Made by a program: the position numbers and the translations under genes. A stretch of 64,000 nt of DNA, taken from contig NZ_CP018725.1 of the NCBI RefSeq assembly GCF_001908725.1, positions 1,426,001-1,490,000 on the forward strand, written 5' to 3'. This DNA comes from Xanthomonas vesicatoria ATCC 35937 (GTDB lineage: Bacteria; Pseudomonadota; Gammaproteobacteria; Xanthomonadales; Xanthomonadaceae). Below are positions 52,943-62,439 of this stretch, piece after piece (the first letter of the stretch is position 1; every line of letters starts with the position of its first letter). Under the pieces are notes generated by a model. The model saw only the letters and a program-made list of their open reading frames with translations. It made no database searches and was not told the origin of the DNA.

Positions 52943-55900
52943 TCAGCCGCGCAATGCCGCCACCCGTTGCGACAATTTCTTCGCCGACACGCCGGACCTG
53001 GCACCGAGCTCCTGCGCGAACACCGACACCCGTAACTCTTCCAGATCCCAGCGCAGCGCCTGCCAGTCGGCACGGTGTTGCAAACCACGCGCGGCCGCAT
53101 CGTCCAGCGCATCCACAAACGGCTTGAGCTCGAGCATGCGCGACTGATCGCGGGCCGGGTCGCGCTTAGCACGCTCGGTCCGCAAGATCATCGCCTTGAG
53201 ATAGCGCGGATAATTGGCCAGCGCCTCGGCCGGCGTGTCGCGCAGGAAGCCGGCATGCACCAATGCGCGCAGCTGCCGCTCCATGTCGTCAAGATTGCCG
53301 CGTGCCCAGCCCATCAATGGCGCTTCCAGTAATGGCTTGAGCTCGGCGACCGCGCCCAGGATGCTTTCAGCAAGTTTCAGGCGCTCCATCGCTTCGCCGA
53401 ACAGGCGCTTGGTCGCATCGTCGCGGCGTTGCGCAAACGTGCCCGCGTCGCGGATCGCGCCCAGTCCATCAGCCAGCACCGCATTGAGCGCGGCATCGAC
53501 CAGATCGCCGCGCAGGCGCTCCTGCGATTCGATCGCCGCATACAGCAGGCCGGTCTTGGGCGAGACCGGCAATTGCTTACGCGCGTGTTTGATCTTGTCG
53601 GCCAACGCGATTTCCAGCAGGCGACGCACACCGCGTGGATGCGCCTGCGCGGCATCGTTGCGGTCGGCAAAAATGCGCAAAGCCGCATCGTCGCCCTGAT
53701 CCACCAATGCCGGGTACGCCGGCACGCCGGCTTCGCCTGCAACCTGTTCGGGAATCGGCGTAGCGGGGAAATCGCGCAGGCCTTCCGCAGCCAGTGCACG
53801 CCCGGCACGCGCGGCAAACGCCTGCCCGGCGCGTTCGCCGAAACGTACTCGCAGGCCGTCCAGATCGCGCGATTCGGCCAGCACCTTGCCGTCGTCGTCG
53901 CGCAGACGCAGGTTCATCAGCAGATGCGTGTCCAGCGCTTCTTCGTCGAACTCCAGCGCCGCCACCTGCACACCGGTGGCCTTGGACAGAAAGCGCGCCA
54001 GCTCGCCACGGATATCGTCGGCCGACGGCAGGCTGTAAGCCTCGTAGAACGCACGCCCGAAATCCGGCGCCGGCACAAAATTGCGCCGCTGCACCTTGGG
54101 CAGGCTGCGGATCAGCGCCGATGCCTTGTCGGCGACAAAACCGGGCGCCAGCCACGACAGCCGCGCCGGGTCCAGCGCATTGAGCAGATGCAGCGGCACG
54201 TCAAGGGTGACGCCGTCATCGATGGCACCCGGCTCGAAGCGGTACTGCAACGGCAAGCGCGCATCGCCCAGCGGAAAATACTTCGGGAAACGATCGGCCT
54301 CGCTGCCTTCGCCGGGCAGCAGGTCGTTCAAGGTCCAGTGCAGGCTGCGGCGCTTGTCCGGCGGCAAGGTCTTCCACCACGCATCCAGCCCGCTGGCCGA
54401 ATGCAGCTCGGCCGGGATGCGGTCCAGATACCAGCGCGCCTGCCAGTCCTCGTCGGCGACGATGCCGGCACGACGCAGCTTGGCCTCTTCCTCGCGCGCC
54501 TGTTCCAACACCTTGAGGTTATCGGCCACGAACGCGGCCCGCGTATTGATCTCGCCCGTCACCAGGCCTTGCCGCACGAACAGATCATGCGCTGCGGCTG
54601 GATCGATCTTGCCGAAATGCACCGGCTTCTTCGGCGCCAGCACCAGCCCGAACAGGCTGATCTGCTCCGAGGCCACCACCTGGCCCTGCGCGCGCGACCA
54701 GTGCGGGTCGAAATGCTTGCGTGCCAGCAGATGCCCCAGCTCGGCGATGGCCCACTCCGGCTCGATCGCGGCGTTGGTCATGCCCCACACTTTTTGCGTG
54801 TCCAGCAGGGTGGCCGCAAGCATCCACGGCGGTGGCTTGCGCGCCAGTGCCGAACCCGGAAACGGCACGAACCGCCGCTGCCGCGCCGCGAGAAAGTCGC
54901 CCTTTTCGGTGCGATGGCCGATCTGCGTGGGCAGCCCGGCCAACAACGCGCGATGCAGCGCCTGATACGCGGCAGCGCGTTCGCGCTCGCTCGCACGCGC
55001 CGACACATCCGCCGGCTCGGCCTGTGTGTTCGACACGGCAGCAGCCGATTGCGCGGGTGGCGCAGTCGGATCTGGCTTGCCTTCGCGCGCCAGCCGCGCA
55101 GCGCGATGCAGCTGCCCGCGCGTCGGCCGGTTGGCATTGTGTCCATCGGCGCGCGCTGGCGCGCTGGCGCCCGCCAGCAGCGGCGCCAGCATCACGTTGG
55201 CCGGCTCTTCACTCCAGCCGAGTTCCTCGCACAACAGGCGCAACTGCCGATGCAGCTCGCGCCACTCGCGCATGCGCAAGAAGCCCAGGAAATGCCGGTT
55301 GCACCAGTCGCGCAACTTGGACTGAGTAAGGTCTTCGTGCACCTGCCGGTACGCCTCCCACAGCCGCAGGATGCCAACGAACTCCGAGCGTGCATCGGCA
55401 AACAGCGCATGCGCGTTGTCGGCCGCCTCGCGCGCTTCGGGCGGGCGCTCGCGTGGGTCCTGGATGCCCAGGAACGCAGCGATGACGATCATCTCGCGTA
55501 GGCAGCCGTGCTGCTGCGCGGCCACCAGCATACGTGCCAGCTTGACGTCCACCGGCAGGCGCGCCATCTGGCGGCCCGTTGCGGTCAGGCGGCGCTCGCC
55601 ATCGATCGCTCCCAGCTCGAGCAGCTGCTGCCAACCATCGGCCACCGCGCGTTCGTCCGGCGCTTCCAGAAACGGGAAGTCTTCGATCCGCCCCAGACCG
55701 AGTTGCAGCATGCGCAGGATCACGCCCGACAACGACGCGCGCCGGATTTCCGGGTCGGTAAATGCAGGGCGGGCGGCAAAGTCCGCTTCGGCATACAGGC
55801 GGTAGCAGATGCCCTCGGCAATGCGCCCGCAGCGGCCCATGCGCTGGTTGGCGCTGGCCTGCGAGATCGGCTCGATGTGCAGGCGGTCCAGTTTCTGCCG

Positions 55901-57058
55901 CGGGCTGTAGCGCTTGACCCGCGCGAAGCCCGGGTCCACCACATAGCGGATGCGCGGCACCGTCAACGAGGTTTCGGCCACGTTGGTCGCCAGCACCAGG
56001 CGCCGGCGCGGGCCGGGATTGAACACGCGGTCCTGGTCGGCCGCCGACAGCCGCGCATACAGCGGCACCACTTCGGTTTCGCGGTATTTGCGCCGTTCCA
56101 GCGAATGGTGCGCATCGCGGATCTCGCGCTCGCCCGGCAGGAACATCAGCACATCGCCGCGCGGATCGATACGGGTGATCTCGTCGATCGCCGCCACGAT
56201 GGCATCGTTGACGCTACGCTCGCCGTCGCGGCCGGCCTCCTGCGCATCGTCGGCGCCGCTTTCGCCTTCGAGCGGGCGATAGCGCACTTCGACCGGAAAG
56301 GTCCGGCCTTCCACATTGATGACCGGCGCGTTGTCGAAATGCTGCGCAAAGCGCTCGGTATCGATGGTCGCCGAGGTCACGATCAACTTGAGATCGGAGC
56401 GCTTTTTCAGCAGCTGCTTGAGGTAGCCGAGCAGGAAGTCGATGTTGAGGCTGCGCTCGTGCGCCTCGTCCACGATGATGGTGTCGTAGGCCGACAACCA
56501 GCGGTCGCTGGCGATCTCGGCCAGCAGGATGCCGTCGGTCATGAACTTGATGCGCGACTGCTCGCTCACCCGGTCGGTGAAACGCACCTGGAAGCCCACC
56601 ATGGTGCCCAACGGCGTCTTCAGCTCGTCGGCCACGCGCGCGGCCACCGCACGAGCGGCGATCCGGCGCGGCTGGGTGCAGCCGATCATGCCCGCGGCGC
56701 CGCGCCCGGCGGCCAGGCACAGCTTGGGCAGCTGGGTGGTCTTGCCGGAGCCGGTTTCGCCGGCGATGACCACCACCTGATGGTCGCGGATCAACCCGAT
56801 GATGCGCTCGGCGTCGCGTGCGATCGGTAGCTGGGTGTCCAACGTGATTGCCGGCTGCTGCTCGGCACGCGTCTGCCGCTGGGCCTGCGATGTCGCCAAC
56901 GCCTGTTCGAACGCCTCGCGCAGCTGCGGGTTGCCGGGTTTGCCCTGCCAGCGCGACCATAGGCCAAGCAAACGGCCCCGATCGCGGCTCAGTGCGCCAT
57001 CCACGGCATTGCGGCGCTCACGCAGCAGCGTGGCAAGGTCGGTGTCGATAGCGCTCAT
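52943..57058 (-). CDS. hrpA: ATP-dependent RNA helicase HrpA
   Basis: This is a 1371-residue DEAH-box helicase of the HrpA family, near the usual length. The ATPase core has GETGSGKTTQLPK (Walker A), IIVDEAHERSLN (DEAH), VTSATIDTERFAQHF and TNVAETSLTVPRIRYV (motif V), then QRMGRCGRIAEGICYRLY (motif VI). The helicase-associated and OB-like domains follow. The long C-terminal DUF3418-type region (KPVHFGKIDPAAAHDLFVRQ onward) is characteristic. HrpA acts on RNA, in E. coli in mRNA processing and in rescue of stalled or collided ribosomes. Not to be confused with the hrpA pilin gene of type III secretion. It diverges from dps. Confidence 0.95.
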   Translation of the reverse strand: MSAIDTDLATLLRERRNAVDGALSRDRGRLLGLWSRWQGKPGNPQLREAFEQALATSQAQRQTRAEQQPAITLDTQLPIARDAERIIGLIRDHQVVVIAGETGSGKTTQLPKLCLAAGRGAAGMIGCTQPRRIAARAVAARVADELKTPLGTMVGFQVRFTDRVSEQSRIKFMTDGILLAEIASDRWLSAYDTIIVDEAHERSLNIDFLLGYLKQLLKKRSDLKLIVTSATIDTERFAQHFDNAPVINVEGRTFPVEVRYRPLEGESGADDAQEAGRDGERSVNDAIVAAIDEITRIDPRGDVLMFLPGEREIRDAHHSLERRKYRETEVVPLYARLSAADQDRVFNPGPRRRLVLATNVAETSLTVPRIRYVVDPGFARVKRYSPRQKLDRLHIEPISQASANQRMGRCGRIAEGICYRLYAEADFAARPAFTDPEIRRASLSGVILRMLQLGLGRIEDFPFLEAPDERAVADGWQQLLELGAIDGERRLTATGRQMARLPVDVKLARMLVAAQQHGCLREMIVIAAFLGIQDPRERPPEAREAADNAHALFADARSEFVGILRLWEAYRQVHEDLTQSKLRDWCNRHFLGFLRMREWRELHRQLRLLCEELGWSEEPANVMLAPLLAGASAPARADGHNANRPTRGQLHRAARLAREGKPDPTAPPAQSAAAVSNTQAEPADVSARASERERAAAYQALHRALLAGLPTQIGHRTEKGDFLAARQRRFVPFPGSALARKPPPWMLAATLLDTQKVWGMTNAAIEPEWAIAELGHLLARKHFDPHWSRAQGQVVASEQISLFGLVLAPKKPVHFGKIDPAAAHDLFVRQGLVTGEINTRAAFVADNLKVLEQAREEEAKLRRAGIVADEDWQARWYLDRIPAELHSASGLDAWWKTLPPDKRRSLHWTLNDLLPGEGSEADRFPKYFPLGDARLPLQYRFEPGAIDDGVTLDVPLHLLNALDPARLSWLAPGFVADKASALIRSLPKVQRRNFVPAPDFGRAFYEAYSLPSADDIRGELARFLSKATGVQVAALEFDEEALDTHLLMNLRLRDDDGKVLAESRDLDGLRVRFGERAGQAFAARAGRALAAEGLRDFPATPIPEQVAGEAGVPAYPALVDQGDDAALRIFADRNDAAQAHPRGVRRLLEIALADKIKHARKQLPVSPKTGLLYAAIESQERLRGDLVDAALNAVLADGLGAIRDAGTFAQRRDDATKRLFGEAMERLKLAESILGAVAELKPLLEAPLMGWARGNLDDMERQLRALVHAGFLRDTPAEALANYPRYLKAMILRTERAKRDPARDQSRMLELKPFVDALDDAAARGLQHRADWQALRWDLEELRVSVFAQELGARSGVSAKKLSQRVAALRG

Positions 57059-57163
57059 TGATGGAGAAATGTGAAAGATTGAATGACGTTTGATCCTTTA
57101 GCCTGTCTATTGTGACGCCATATCTGTTCCCTCAGACATCCACTTCCTCAGAAGGGCCATTCC

Positions 57164-57712
57164 ATGTCCAAGAAAAAGAACGCCAACAAGCCCGTCGTCA
57201 TCAACGATGCCCTGCCGGTCGCTGCCGCGTCGGCGCCGCATATCGATATCGGGATCAAGGACGCCGATCGCAAGCAGATCTCCGACGGTCTGGCCCGCTA
57301 CATGGCTGACGCCTTCACCTTGTATCTGAAGACCCACAACTTCCATTGGAACGTCACCGGGTCGATGTTCAATTCGCTGCATACCATGTTCGAAACCCAG
57401 TACACCGAGCAGTGGGCCGCGCTGGACGAAGTGGCCGAGCGCATCCGCGCTCTGGGCTACAACGCACCCGGCTCGTACCGCGAGTTCGTCGCCCTGACCT
57501 CGATCCCGGAAGAGCCGGGCCTGAGCGACAGCGCCGACTGGCGCGAAATGGTGCGTCAGCTGGTCAGCGGCAATGAGGCCGTGTGCCGCACCGCCCGCAA
57601 GGTGCTGGGCACCGCCGACGACGCCGGCGACGACCCGACCGTGGACCTGCTGACCCAGCGCCTGCAGACCCACGAAAAGTACGCCTGGATGCTGCGCTCC
57701 CTGCTGCAGTAA
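57164..57712 (+). CDS. dps: Dps-family DNA-binding ferritin-like protein
   Basis: This 182-residue protein has the ferroxidase signature of Dps: FHWNVTGSMFNSLHTMFETQ and YTEQWAALDEVAERIRALGY with the expected His, Asp and Glu ligands. The N-terminus MSKKKNANKPVVIN is Lys-rich and could bind DNA. Dps dodecamers oxidise Fe(II) with hydrogen peroxide, store iron and coat the nucleoid in stress. GAAGG lies about ten bases before the ATG. An OxyR or Fur site is expected for the family but I cannot define one in the 105-base divergent gap. A hairpin follows the stop. Confidence 0.93.
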   Translation: MSKKKNANKPVVINDALPVAAASAPHIDIGIKDADRKQISDGLARYMADAFTLYLKTHNFHWNVTGSMFNSLHTMFETQYTEQWAALDEVAERIRALGYNAPGSYREFVALTSIPEEPGLSDSADWREMVRQLVSGNEAVCRTARKVLGTADDAGDDPTVDLLTQRLQTHEKYAWMLRSLLQ

Positions 57713-57742
57713 GCCCTCGGGCTTCGCCGTTTCGGGTTTGAG

Positions 57743-57765
57743 CCCCTCTCCCGCCGGGAGAGGGG
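57743..57765. repeat. GC-rich palindromic element after dps
   Basis: CCCCTCTCCC (57743-57752), a GCC loop and GGGAGAGGGG (57756-57765) form a perfect ten-base-pair hairpin 31 bases after the dps stop, followed by TTGGGGTGATGG. Sequences of the CCCTCTCCC...GGGAGAGGG-TTGGGGTGAGGG type recur between genes in Xanthomonas and relatives, so it is likely a REP-like copy that may also end the dps transcript. Confidence 0.5.
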
Positions 57766-57938
57766 TTGGGGTGATGGTACGGGGCGACGCCTCGCGCAAC
57801 GCACACGTGATTTCTCGCACTACCTTAGGCACCGCTGATCCACCGCCCATCTGGATCACGGCAATCCCTGATGCATCATTGCGCACGAGCGCCCAGCAGC
57901 TCCCGACCAGGACTTGACCCGCACGGTATCCTAGGCGG

Positions 57939-59741
57939 ATGTCCTCCCCCGCCCACGAACTGCTCAGCCGCGTCTTCGGTTACGACGACTTCCGCGGCCC
58001 ACAGCAAGCCATTGTCGAACACGTCGCTGCCGGCAACGACGCCCTGGTGCTGATGCCCACCGGCGGCGGCAAATCGCTGTGCTACCAGGTGCCAGCGCTA
58101 TTGCGCGATGGCATCGGCATCGTGGTCTCGCCGTTGATCGCACTGATGCAGGATCAGGTCGAAGCCCTGCGCCAGCTTGGCGTGCGCGCCGAATTCCTCA
58201 ATTCCACGCTGGATGCTGAGAACGCGCAGCGCGTCGAACGCGCCCTGCTATCGGGCGACCTGGATCTGCTCTACGTCGCGCCGGAGCGGCTGCTGACCCA
58301 GCGCTTCCTGTCGTTGCTGGAACGCAGCCGCATTGCGCTGTTCGCCATCGACGAAGCGCATTGCGTCTCGCAGTGGGGCCACGACTTCCGCCCCGAATAC
58401 CGCCAGCTCACCGTACTGCACGAGCGCTGGCCGCACATCCCGCGCATGGCCTTGACCGCCACCGCCGACCCACCCACCCAGCGCGAGATTGCCGAGCGCC
58501 TGGATCTGGTGGATGCACGCCACTTCGTCAGCTCGTTCGACCGCCCCAACATTCGCTACACCGTGGTGCAGAAGGACAACGCGCGCAAGCAGCTGCAGGA
58601 GTTCCTCACCCGTTATCGCGGCTCGGCCGGCATCGTCTATGCGATGTCACGGCGCAAGGTCGAAGAAACTGCCCAGCAGCTGTGCGCGCAAGGCTTCCAT
58701 GCCCTGCCCTATCACGCCGGCCTGCCGGCTGAGGTGCGCGCGGAAAACCAGCGTCGCTTCCTGCGCGAGGACGGCATCATCATGGCTGCCACCATTGCCT
58801 TCGGCATGGGCATCGACAAGCCGGACGTACGCTTTGTCGCCCATGTGGACCTGCCCAAATCGCTGGAAGGCTACTACCAGGAAACCGGCCGCGCCGGCCG
58901 CGATGGCGACCCCGCCGAAGCCTGGCTCTGCTACGGCCTGGGCGATGTGGTGCTGCTCAAGCAGATGATCGAACAAGGCGAGGCGGCCGAAGAGCGCAAG
59001 CGCCTGGAACGCGCCAAGCTCGATCACCTGCTCGGCTATTGCGAATCCATGCAATGCCGCCGCCAGGTGCTGCTGGCTGGCTTCGGCGAGACCTATCCGA
59101 AGCCCTGCGGCAACTGCGACAACTGCCTGACCCCGGCCGCGGCCTGGGATGCCACAGTGGCCTCGCAAAAGGCTTTGAGCTGCGTTTATCGCAGCGGCCA
59201 GCGCTTCGGCGTGGGTCATCTCATCGATATCCTGCGCGGTAGCGAGAACGAGCGCATCAAACAGCTCGGTCACGATCAGCTGAGCACCTACGGCATCGGC
59301 CGCGATCTGGACGAACGCACCTGGCGGGGGGTTTTCCGGCAACTGGTTGCGGCCAGCCTGCTTGAAGTGGATAGCGAAGGCCACGGCGGCCTGCGTCTGA
59401 CCGATGCCAGCCGCCAGGTCCTCAAGGGCGAGCGCCAGGTGATGATGCGCCGCGAAAACCCGGCAGCCGGGCGCGAGCGGGATCGTGGCGCACAGCGCAC
59501 CGGCCTGCCTGTGCAGCCACAGGACCTGGTGTTGTTCAACGCCTTGCGCGGCCTGCGCGCGGAGCTGGCCAAGGAACAGAACGTGCCGGCGTTCGTGATC
59601 TTCCATGACAGCACGTTGCGCAATATCGCAGAGCAACGGCCGACCAGCATCGATGAGTTGTCGCGCGTGGGCGGTATTGGCGGCGGCAAACTGGCCCGCT
59701 ATGGCGCGCAGCTGATCGAAATCGTGCGTGAGCAGGGCTGA
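57939..59741 (+). CDS. recQ: ATP-dependent DNA helicase RecQ
   Basis: This 600-residue RecQ has the complete domain set. The helicase core has [11 protein letters not shown] (motif I), [19 protein letters not shown] (DEAH and aromatic-rich loop), TATADP and [17 protein letters not shown] (motif VI). The zinc-binding RQC subdomain uses cysteines from [17 protein letters not shown] and CGNCDNC. A winged-helix region and a C-terminal HRDC domain complete it ([20 protein letters not shown], then [13 protein letters not shown]). RecQ unwinds DNA in RecF-pathway repair. The ATG at 57939 has a weak purine stretch upstream and a TATCCT hexamer ending seven bases before it, a second possible leaderless arrangement. 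Confidence 0.96.
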   Translation: MSSPAHELLSRVFGYDDFRGPQQAIVEHVAAGNDALVLMPTGGGKSLCYQVPALLRDGIGIVVSPLIALMQDQVEALRQLGVRAEFLNSTLDAENAQRVERALLSGDLDLLYVAPERLLTQRFLSLLERSRIALFAIDEAHCVSQWGHDFRPEYRQLTVLHERWPHIPRMALTATADPPTQREIAERLDLVDARHFVSSFDRPNIRYTVVQKDNARKQLQEFLTRYRGSAGIVYAMSRRKVEETAQQLCAQGFHALPYHAGLPAEVRAENQRRFLREDGIIMAATIAFGMGIDKPDVRFVAHVDLPKSLEGYYQETGRAGRDGDPAEAWLCYGLGDVVLLKQMIEQGEAAEERKRLERAKLDHLLGYCESMQCRRQVLLAGFGETYPKPCGNCDNCLTPAAAWDATVASQKALSCVYRSGQRFGVGHLIDILRGSENERIKQLGHDQLSTYGIGRDLDERTWRGVFRQLVAASLLEVDSEGHGGLRLTDASRQVLKGERQVMMRRENPAAGRERDRGAQRTGLPVQPQDLVLFNALRGLRAELAKEQNVPAFVIFHDSTLRNIAEQRPTSIDELSRVGGIGGGKLARYGAQLIEIVREQG

Positions 59742-59840
59742 TGCAACAGCGCGTGCCAGCGCGATGCCTACCGCGACACAACCATCGGCTGGAATCGACA
59801 GCGCGCATTCAATCAGCCGTTGCTAGTTTCACAGGGCGAA

Positions 59841-59859
59841 CTGGCACGCGCTGCCAGTC
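59841..59859 (+). other. Small hairpin just upstream of a secreted-protein gene
   Basis: ACTGGCA (59841-59847), a CGCGC loop and TGCCAGT (59853-59859) form a seven-base-pair stem ending 18 bases before the ATG at 59878. It could be the recQ transcript end or a 5'-UTR structure of the next gene. Nothing else distinguishes these. Confidence 0.3.
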
Positions 59860-59877
59860 CCTCTTAGAGTCGAACCG

Positions 59878-60360
59878 ATGAAACGCAGCCTGCTTCTCCT
59901 GGCCACTCTATTTTCCGCCGGTGGCGCGCTCGCCCAGACCGGCGATGTCAGCGCCGAGGCGGCCAGCGCGCGCGCGCTGGATCTGAGCGTCCCGCAAGCG
60001 CCACTGCAGTACCGCTCGGACCCCGAATACAGCACCGACCCGCCGGGTACGTTTTACGGCGACAAGAGTGGCCCCCGTCCGGCCCTTGCTCGTCCGAGCG
60101 CCGCTTCGATTGCGGCCGAACGCGCCGAGCAATGCCAGGGCAAACTGCATGGCGCGGTCGAGACCGGCATGGGCTATTCCAACCGGGGCGGCAACAGCAA
60201 CTGGCAGGCGGTCAATTTGAACTCCTGCAAGACCTATTACGATGACGATGGCAAGGCGCATCAGATCGGCGTCAGCATCAGCGTCGGGCGCGGCGAAGGC
60301 CCGGTTTTCGGCCCGCGCTACGCACCTGGCGGCTATGGCCCGGGCCCGTTCGGCTGGTAA
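59878..60360 (+). CDS. Secreted protein of unknown function, 160 aa
   Basis: A signal peptide (MKRSLLLLATLFSAGGALAQ) leads to an export form of about 140 residues. It begins with an Ala/Pro-rich linker, has two cysteines that may pair (EQCQGKLHG and NSCKTYYDDDG), and ends Gly/Pro-rich (GPRYAPGGYGPGPFGW). I recognise no family. It follows recQ on the same strand after 136 bases. No ribosome binding site better than GAG precedes the start. Confidence 0.7.
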   Translation: MKRSLLLLATLFSAGGALAQTGDVSAEAASARALDLSVPQAPLQYRSDPEYSTDPPGTFYGDKSGPRPALARPSAASIAAERAEQCQGKLHGAVETGMGYSNRGGNSNWQAVNLNSCKTYYDDDGKAHQIGVSISVGRGEGPVFGPRYAPGGYGPGPFGW

Positions 60361-60438
60361 CCATACGGCTGCGTCTGCGTTGACGGGGGGTTCACTGCCG
60401 CATCGCTGAGAATGTGGTCTGCCTTACGAGACGTACTC

Positions 60439-60843
60439 ATGTCACAGAACAGGGAACGGCCAGTTGTATTCGTCGTCGAAGACGGCGACGGCACCAGACA
60501 ACTCAGCTGTCTTGTCCTGGAAAGTTACGGCTTTACCTGCCGCAGCGCAGGATCGGTTGAAGAAGCACTTGCCCTGATCGAAAGCGACCCGCGCGTGGAT
60601 GTGCTGTTTTCCGATATCCACTTCCCCGGTGGTCTGACCGGCGTGGACCTTGCGTTGAAGACCACGCATGCACCGTACAACCTGCCCGTGCTGCTGACCT
60701 CCGGTTTGGCAGTCGAATACGTGGAAGAGATCCTGCCTGACGGTGTGGCCTTCCTGGAAAAGCCCTACACGCCCGAACAACTGCTTACTGCAATCCGCAG
60801 CGTCATGGCGAAGCATCGCGTGGCCGCAACCCCAGGCGTGTAA
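60439..60843 (+). CDS. Single-domain response regulator
   Basis: This 134-residue protein is only a receiver domain: the acidic pocket Glu14-Asp15 (VVFVVEDGDG), the phospho-acceptor Asp59 (VLFSDIHFPGG), the conserved Thr (LLTSG) and Lys (LEKPYTPEQL). There is no output domain, so it probably signals by protein contact or a phosphorelay. FixJ/CheY-like receivers of this type usually work with a hybrid kinase encoded elsewhere; none is adjacent. The start MSQNRERPVVF at 60439 begins where similarity begins. An in-frame start nine codons earlier is possible. Confidence 0.85.
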   Translation: MSQNRERPVVFVVEDGDGTRQLSCLVLESYGFTCRSAGSVEEALALIESDPRVDVLFSDIHFPGGLTGVDLALKTTHAPYNLPVLLTSGLAVEYVEEILPDGVAFLEKPYTPEQLLTAIRSVMAKHRVAATPGV

Positions 60844-62067
60844 CGCGGATGGCCGTACCTGCAGGGCGGCTCACGATCCCGGTATGAAATGCCAGCCGTC
60901 GCACGATGCCGCGGCAATGGGGATCGATCAAGCACAGCTCCACCGAGGCGGCGTAATGCCCGCCTGGTGCTGATGTGTTTTATGTCAGGGGACAGCATGA
61001 GACAGCTAGCCACCGCAGCCATTGCCATGGCTGCGGTGAGTAACTGTCCAATGGTGTTGAACGACGCGACCCAGCCAGTCCAGTCAATACCAACACTGCA
61101 AGGTCGAGCGAATCTTCGATAGCACGCGCACCACGTCTCAGCAGCGGGTTGAATAGCGGCCCGGTTTGGGCAAGCGCTACCCGCTTCAGTACGAGCCCAA
61201 GAGTGGCAGCACAGTGCAAATCGACTGTGCCGGCGTCGGTTGCACATCGAACATTGAGTGATTCCGTCGACTGCGCTTGCAAACGGCGCAGTCGAGGCAG
61301 CATGGCTGTCGGGACCAGCCCGACACCCTGTCAGCGCACCCCCGATTTACGTGATGAAAGTCTCACTTAAACTGCAGCCACCGGACGCAAGGCCTGTTGG
61401 GCCGCTCGACTTGCGGGGCGCTGAGCACGCCCGTGCCGGGACACTGCCGGCGTTCAACTCCATCGCGTGGTGCTGGTGCGCCGGGACGATGATTTGGTCA
61501 GATCACCGCAACGCGATGAACGCGCTCGTTTGGGTGTGATCTGATTGCCTGCGTGCGTTTTCTGCCTGCCAGAGCAAGTACACCAACTGTTGGACACTGC
61601 CTTTATTGGATCTGGCGGACTTCATCTGGTGAGGCGAGAGATATCGCGGCGGCAGTCGACGCAGCTAGCGACCGTTACCGGCCTGCTTGTCAGTCCAGCC
61701 AGTCTCCGCAGCCAGCTGGTCCCAGCGAGCAAAGGGATGATGCAGGGCATGTCCTGCATCGCATGCGTTGCGTTGGTTGATCTCACTGGCCGCACTACCG
61801 CAGCAGTTGCCACATCGGTCGGACGCTCATTGAGGTAACAGCGCAGCCCGCACGCACGCATCGTGTGTGTCGTATTCGCCCCACCGGTGCAAAGCAAGCG
61901 GCTTCTACTGCATCCATGCTCACGAGTCGCATGACAGTGCGACTGGCCTTCAAGCGAGGCAAAGCACCTCGACGCGCGAATGCAGGCGATTTCACGCCAT
62001 CAAGCAGGCCGCTCGCTAGGCTAACGTCAGTGCAGTGCTTCGCTGCAACGACTTTCAGGAGCTTCTC
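60844..62067. other. 1.2-kb gene-poor stretch with decayed coding sequence
   Basis: Open frames are short on both strands. Two plus-strand pieces look formerly coding: the lipoprotein-like start at 60997-61122, and a run near 61163-61254 that reads GKRYPLQYEPKSGSTVQIDC and ends GVGCTSNIE before a stop. The remainder to 62067 shows nothing I can identify apart from the ribosome binding site of the small gene at its end. Confidence 0.4.
60997..61122 (+). pseudogene. Truncated lipoprotein gene remnant
   Basis: A frame starting MRQLATAAIAMAAVSNCPMV has a good ribosome binding site (AGGGGA at 60987-60992) and a lipobox-like Cys17, followed by NDATQPVQSIPTLQG. The MxNDxTQPV wording recalls small surface lipoproteins. 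It stops after 41 residues, and a further coding-like piece appears about 40 bases on in another frame. This is most simply a gene broken by small indels. Confidence 0.35.
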
Positions 62068-62178
62068 ATGGGCGATAACTCGTTTCTGTCACCGGCATTC
62101 GCCATCTTGGTCATCGGGATCATCGCCGTGGTGTTCTGGCTGGTGACACGCGCCAAGAAAAAGCGCAACAAGAAGTAA
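62068..62178 (+). CDS. 36-residue single-pass membrane protein
   Basis: The peptide begins MGDNSFLSPAFAILVIGIIA, continues VVFWLVTRAK and ends KKRNKK. Residues about 8-27 form a strongly hydrophobic membrane helix, and the Lys/Arg-rich tail fixes its cytoplasmic C-terminus by the positive-inside rule. The ATG at 62068 has a textbook AGGAG at 62057-62061 with six bases of spacing, and the stop is TAA. No known family comes to mind. It lies alone in the gap before the pseudouridine synthase gene, on the opposite strand. Function unknown; small helices of this type often regulate a membrane partner. Confidence 0.65.
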   Translation: MGDNSFLSPAFAILVIGIIAVVFWLVTRAKKKRNKK

Positions 62179-62439
62179 GCGAACCGGGCAACCGCCAAGC
62201 ACGTGAAATGCGTCACGCGCGCCTGCTTGCGGCGCAGCCGGTCAGGCCTCGGTCGATTTGCGTCGGCCCTTGCCTGATACAAGATTCATGATTTCAAGTT
62301 GCGACATGGCAGAGCTTCGGAACGAGCATCCAGCCTGGAAGCACCCTCGCGTTTCCAAGCGCCCGACTTGGCCGATATCGCCGCTACATGCGGCAGCGCT
62401 GCCAGCAAGAGCTTCGCGCTTACGCAGCGAGACGCATCC

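Noticed and set aside
52943..57058. HrpA as a type III secretion (hrp) gene
   Set aside because: The sequence is a DEAH-box RNA helicase with DUF3418; the name coincidence with the hrp pilin is misleading.
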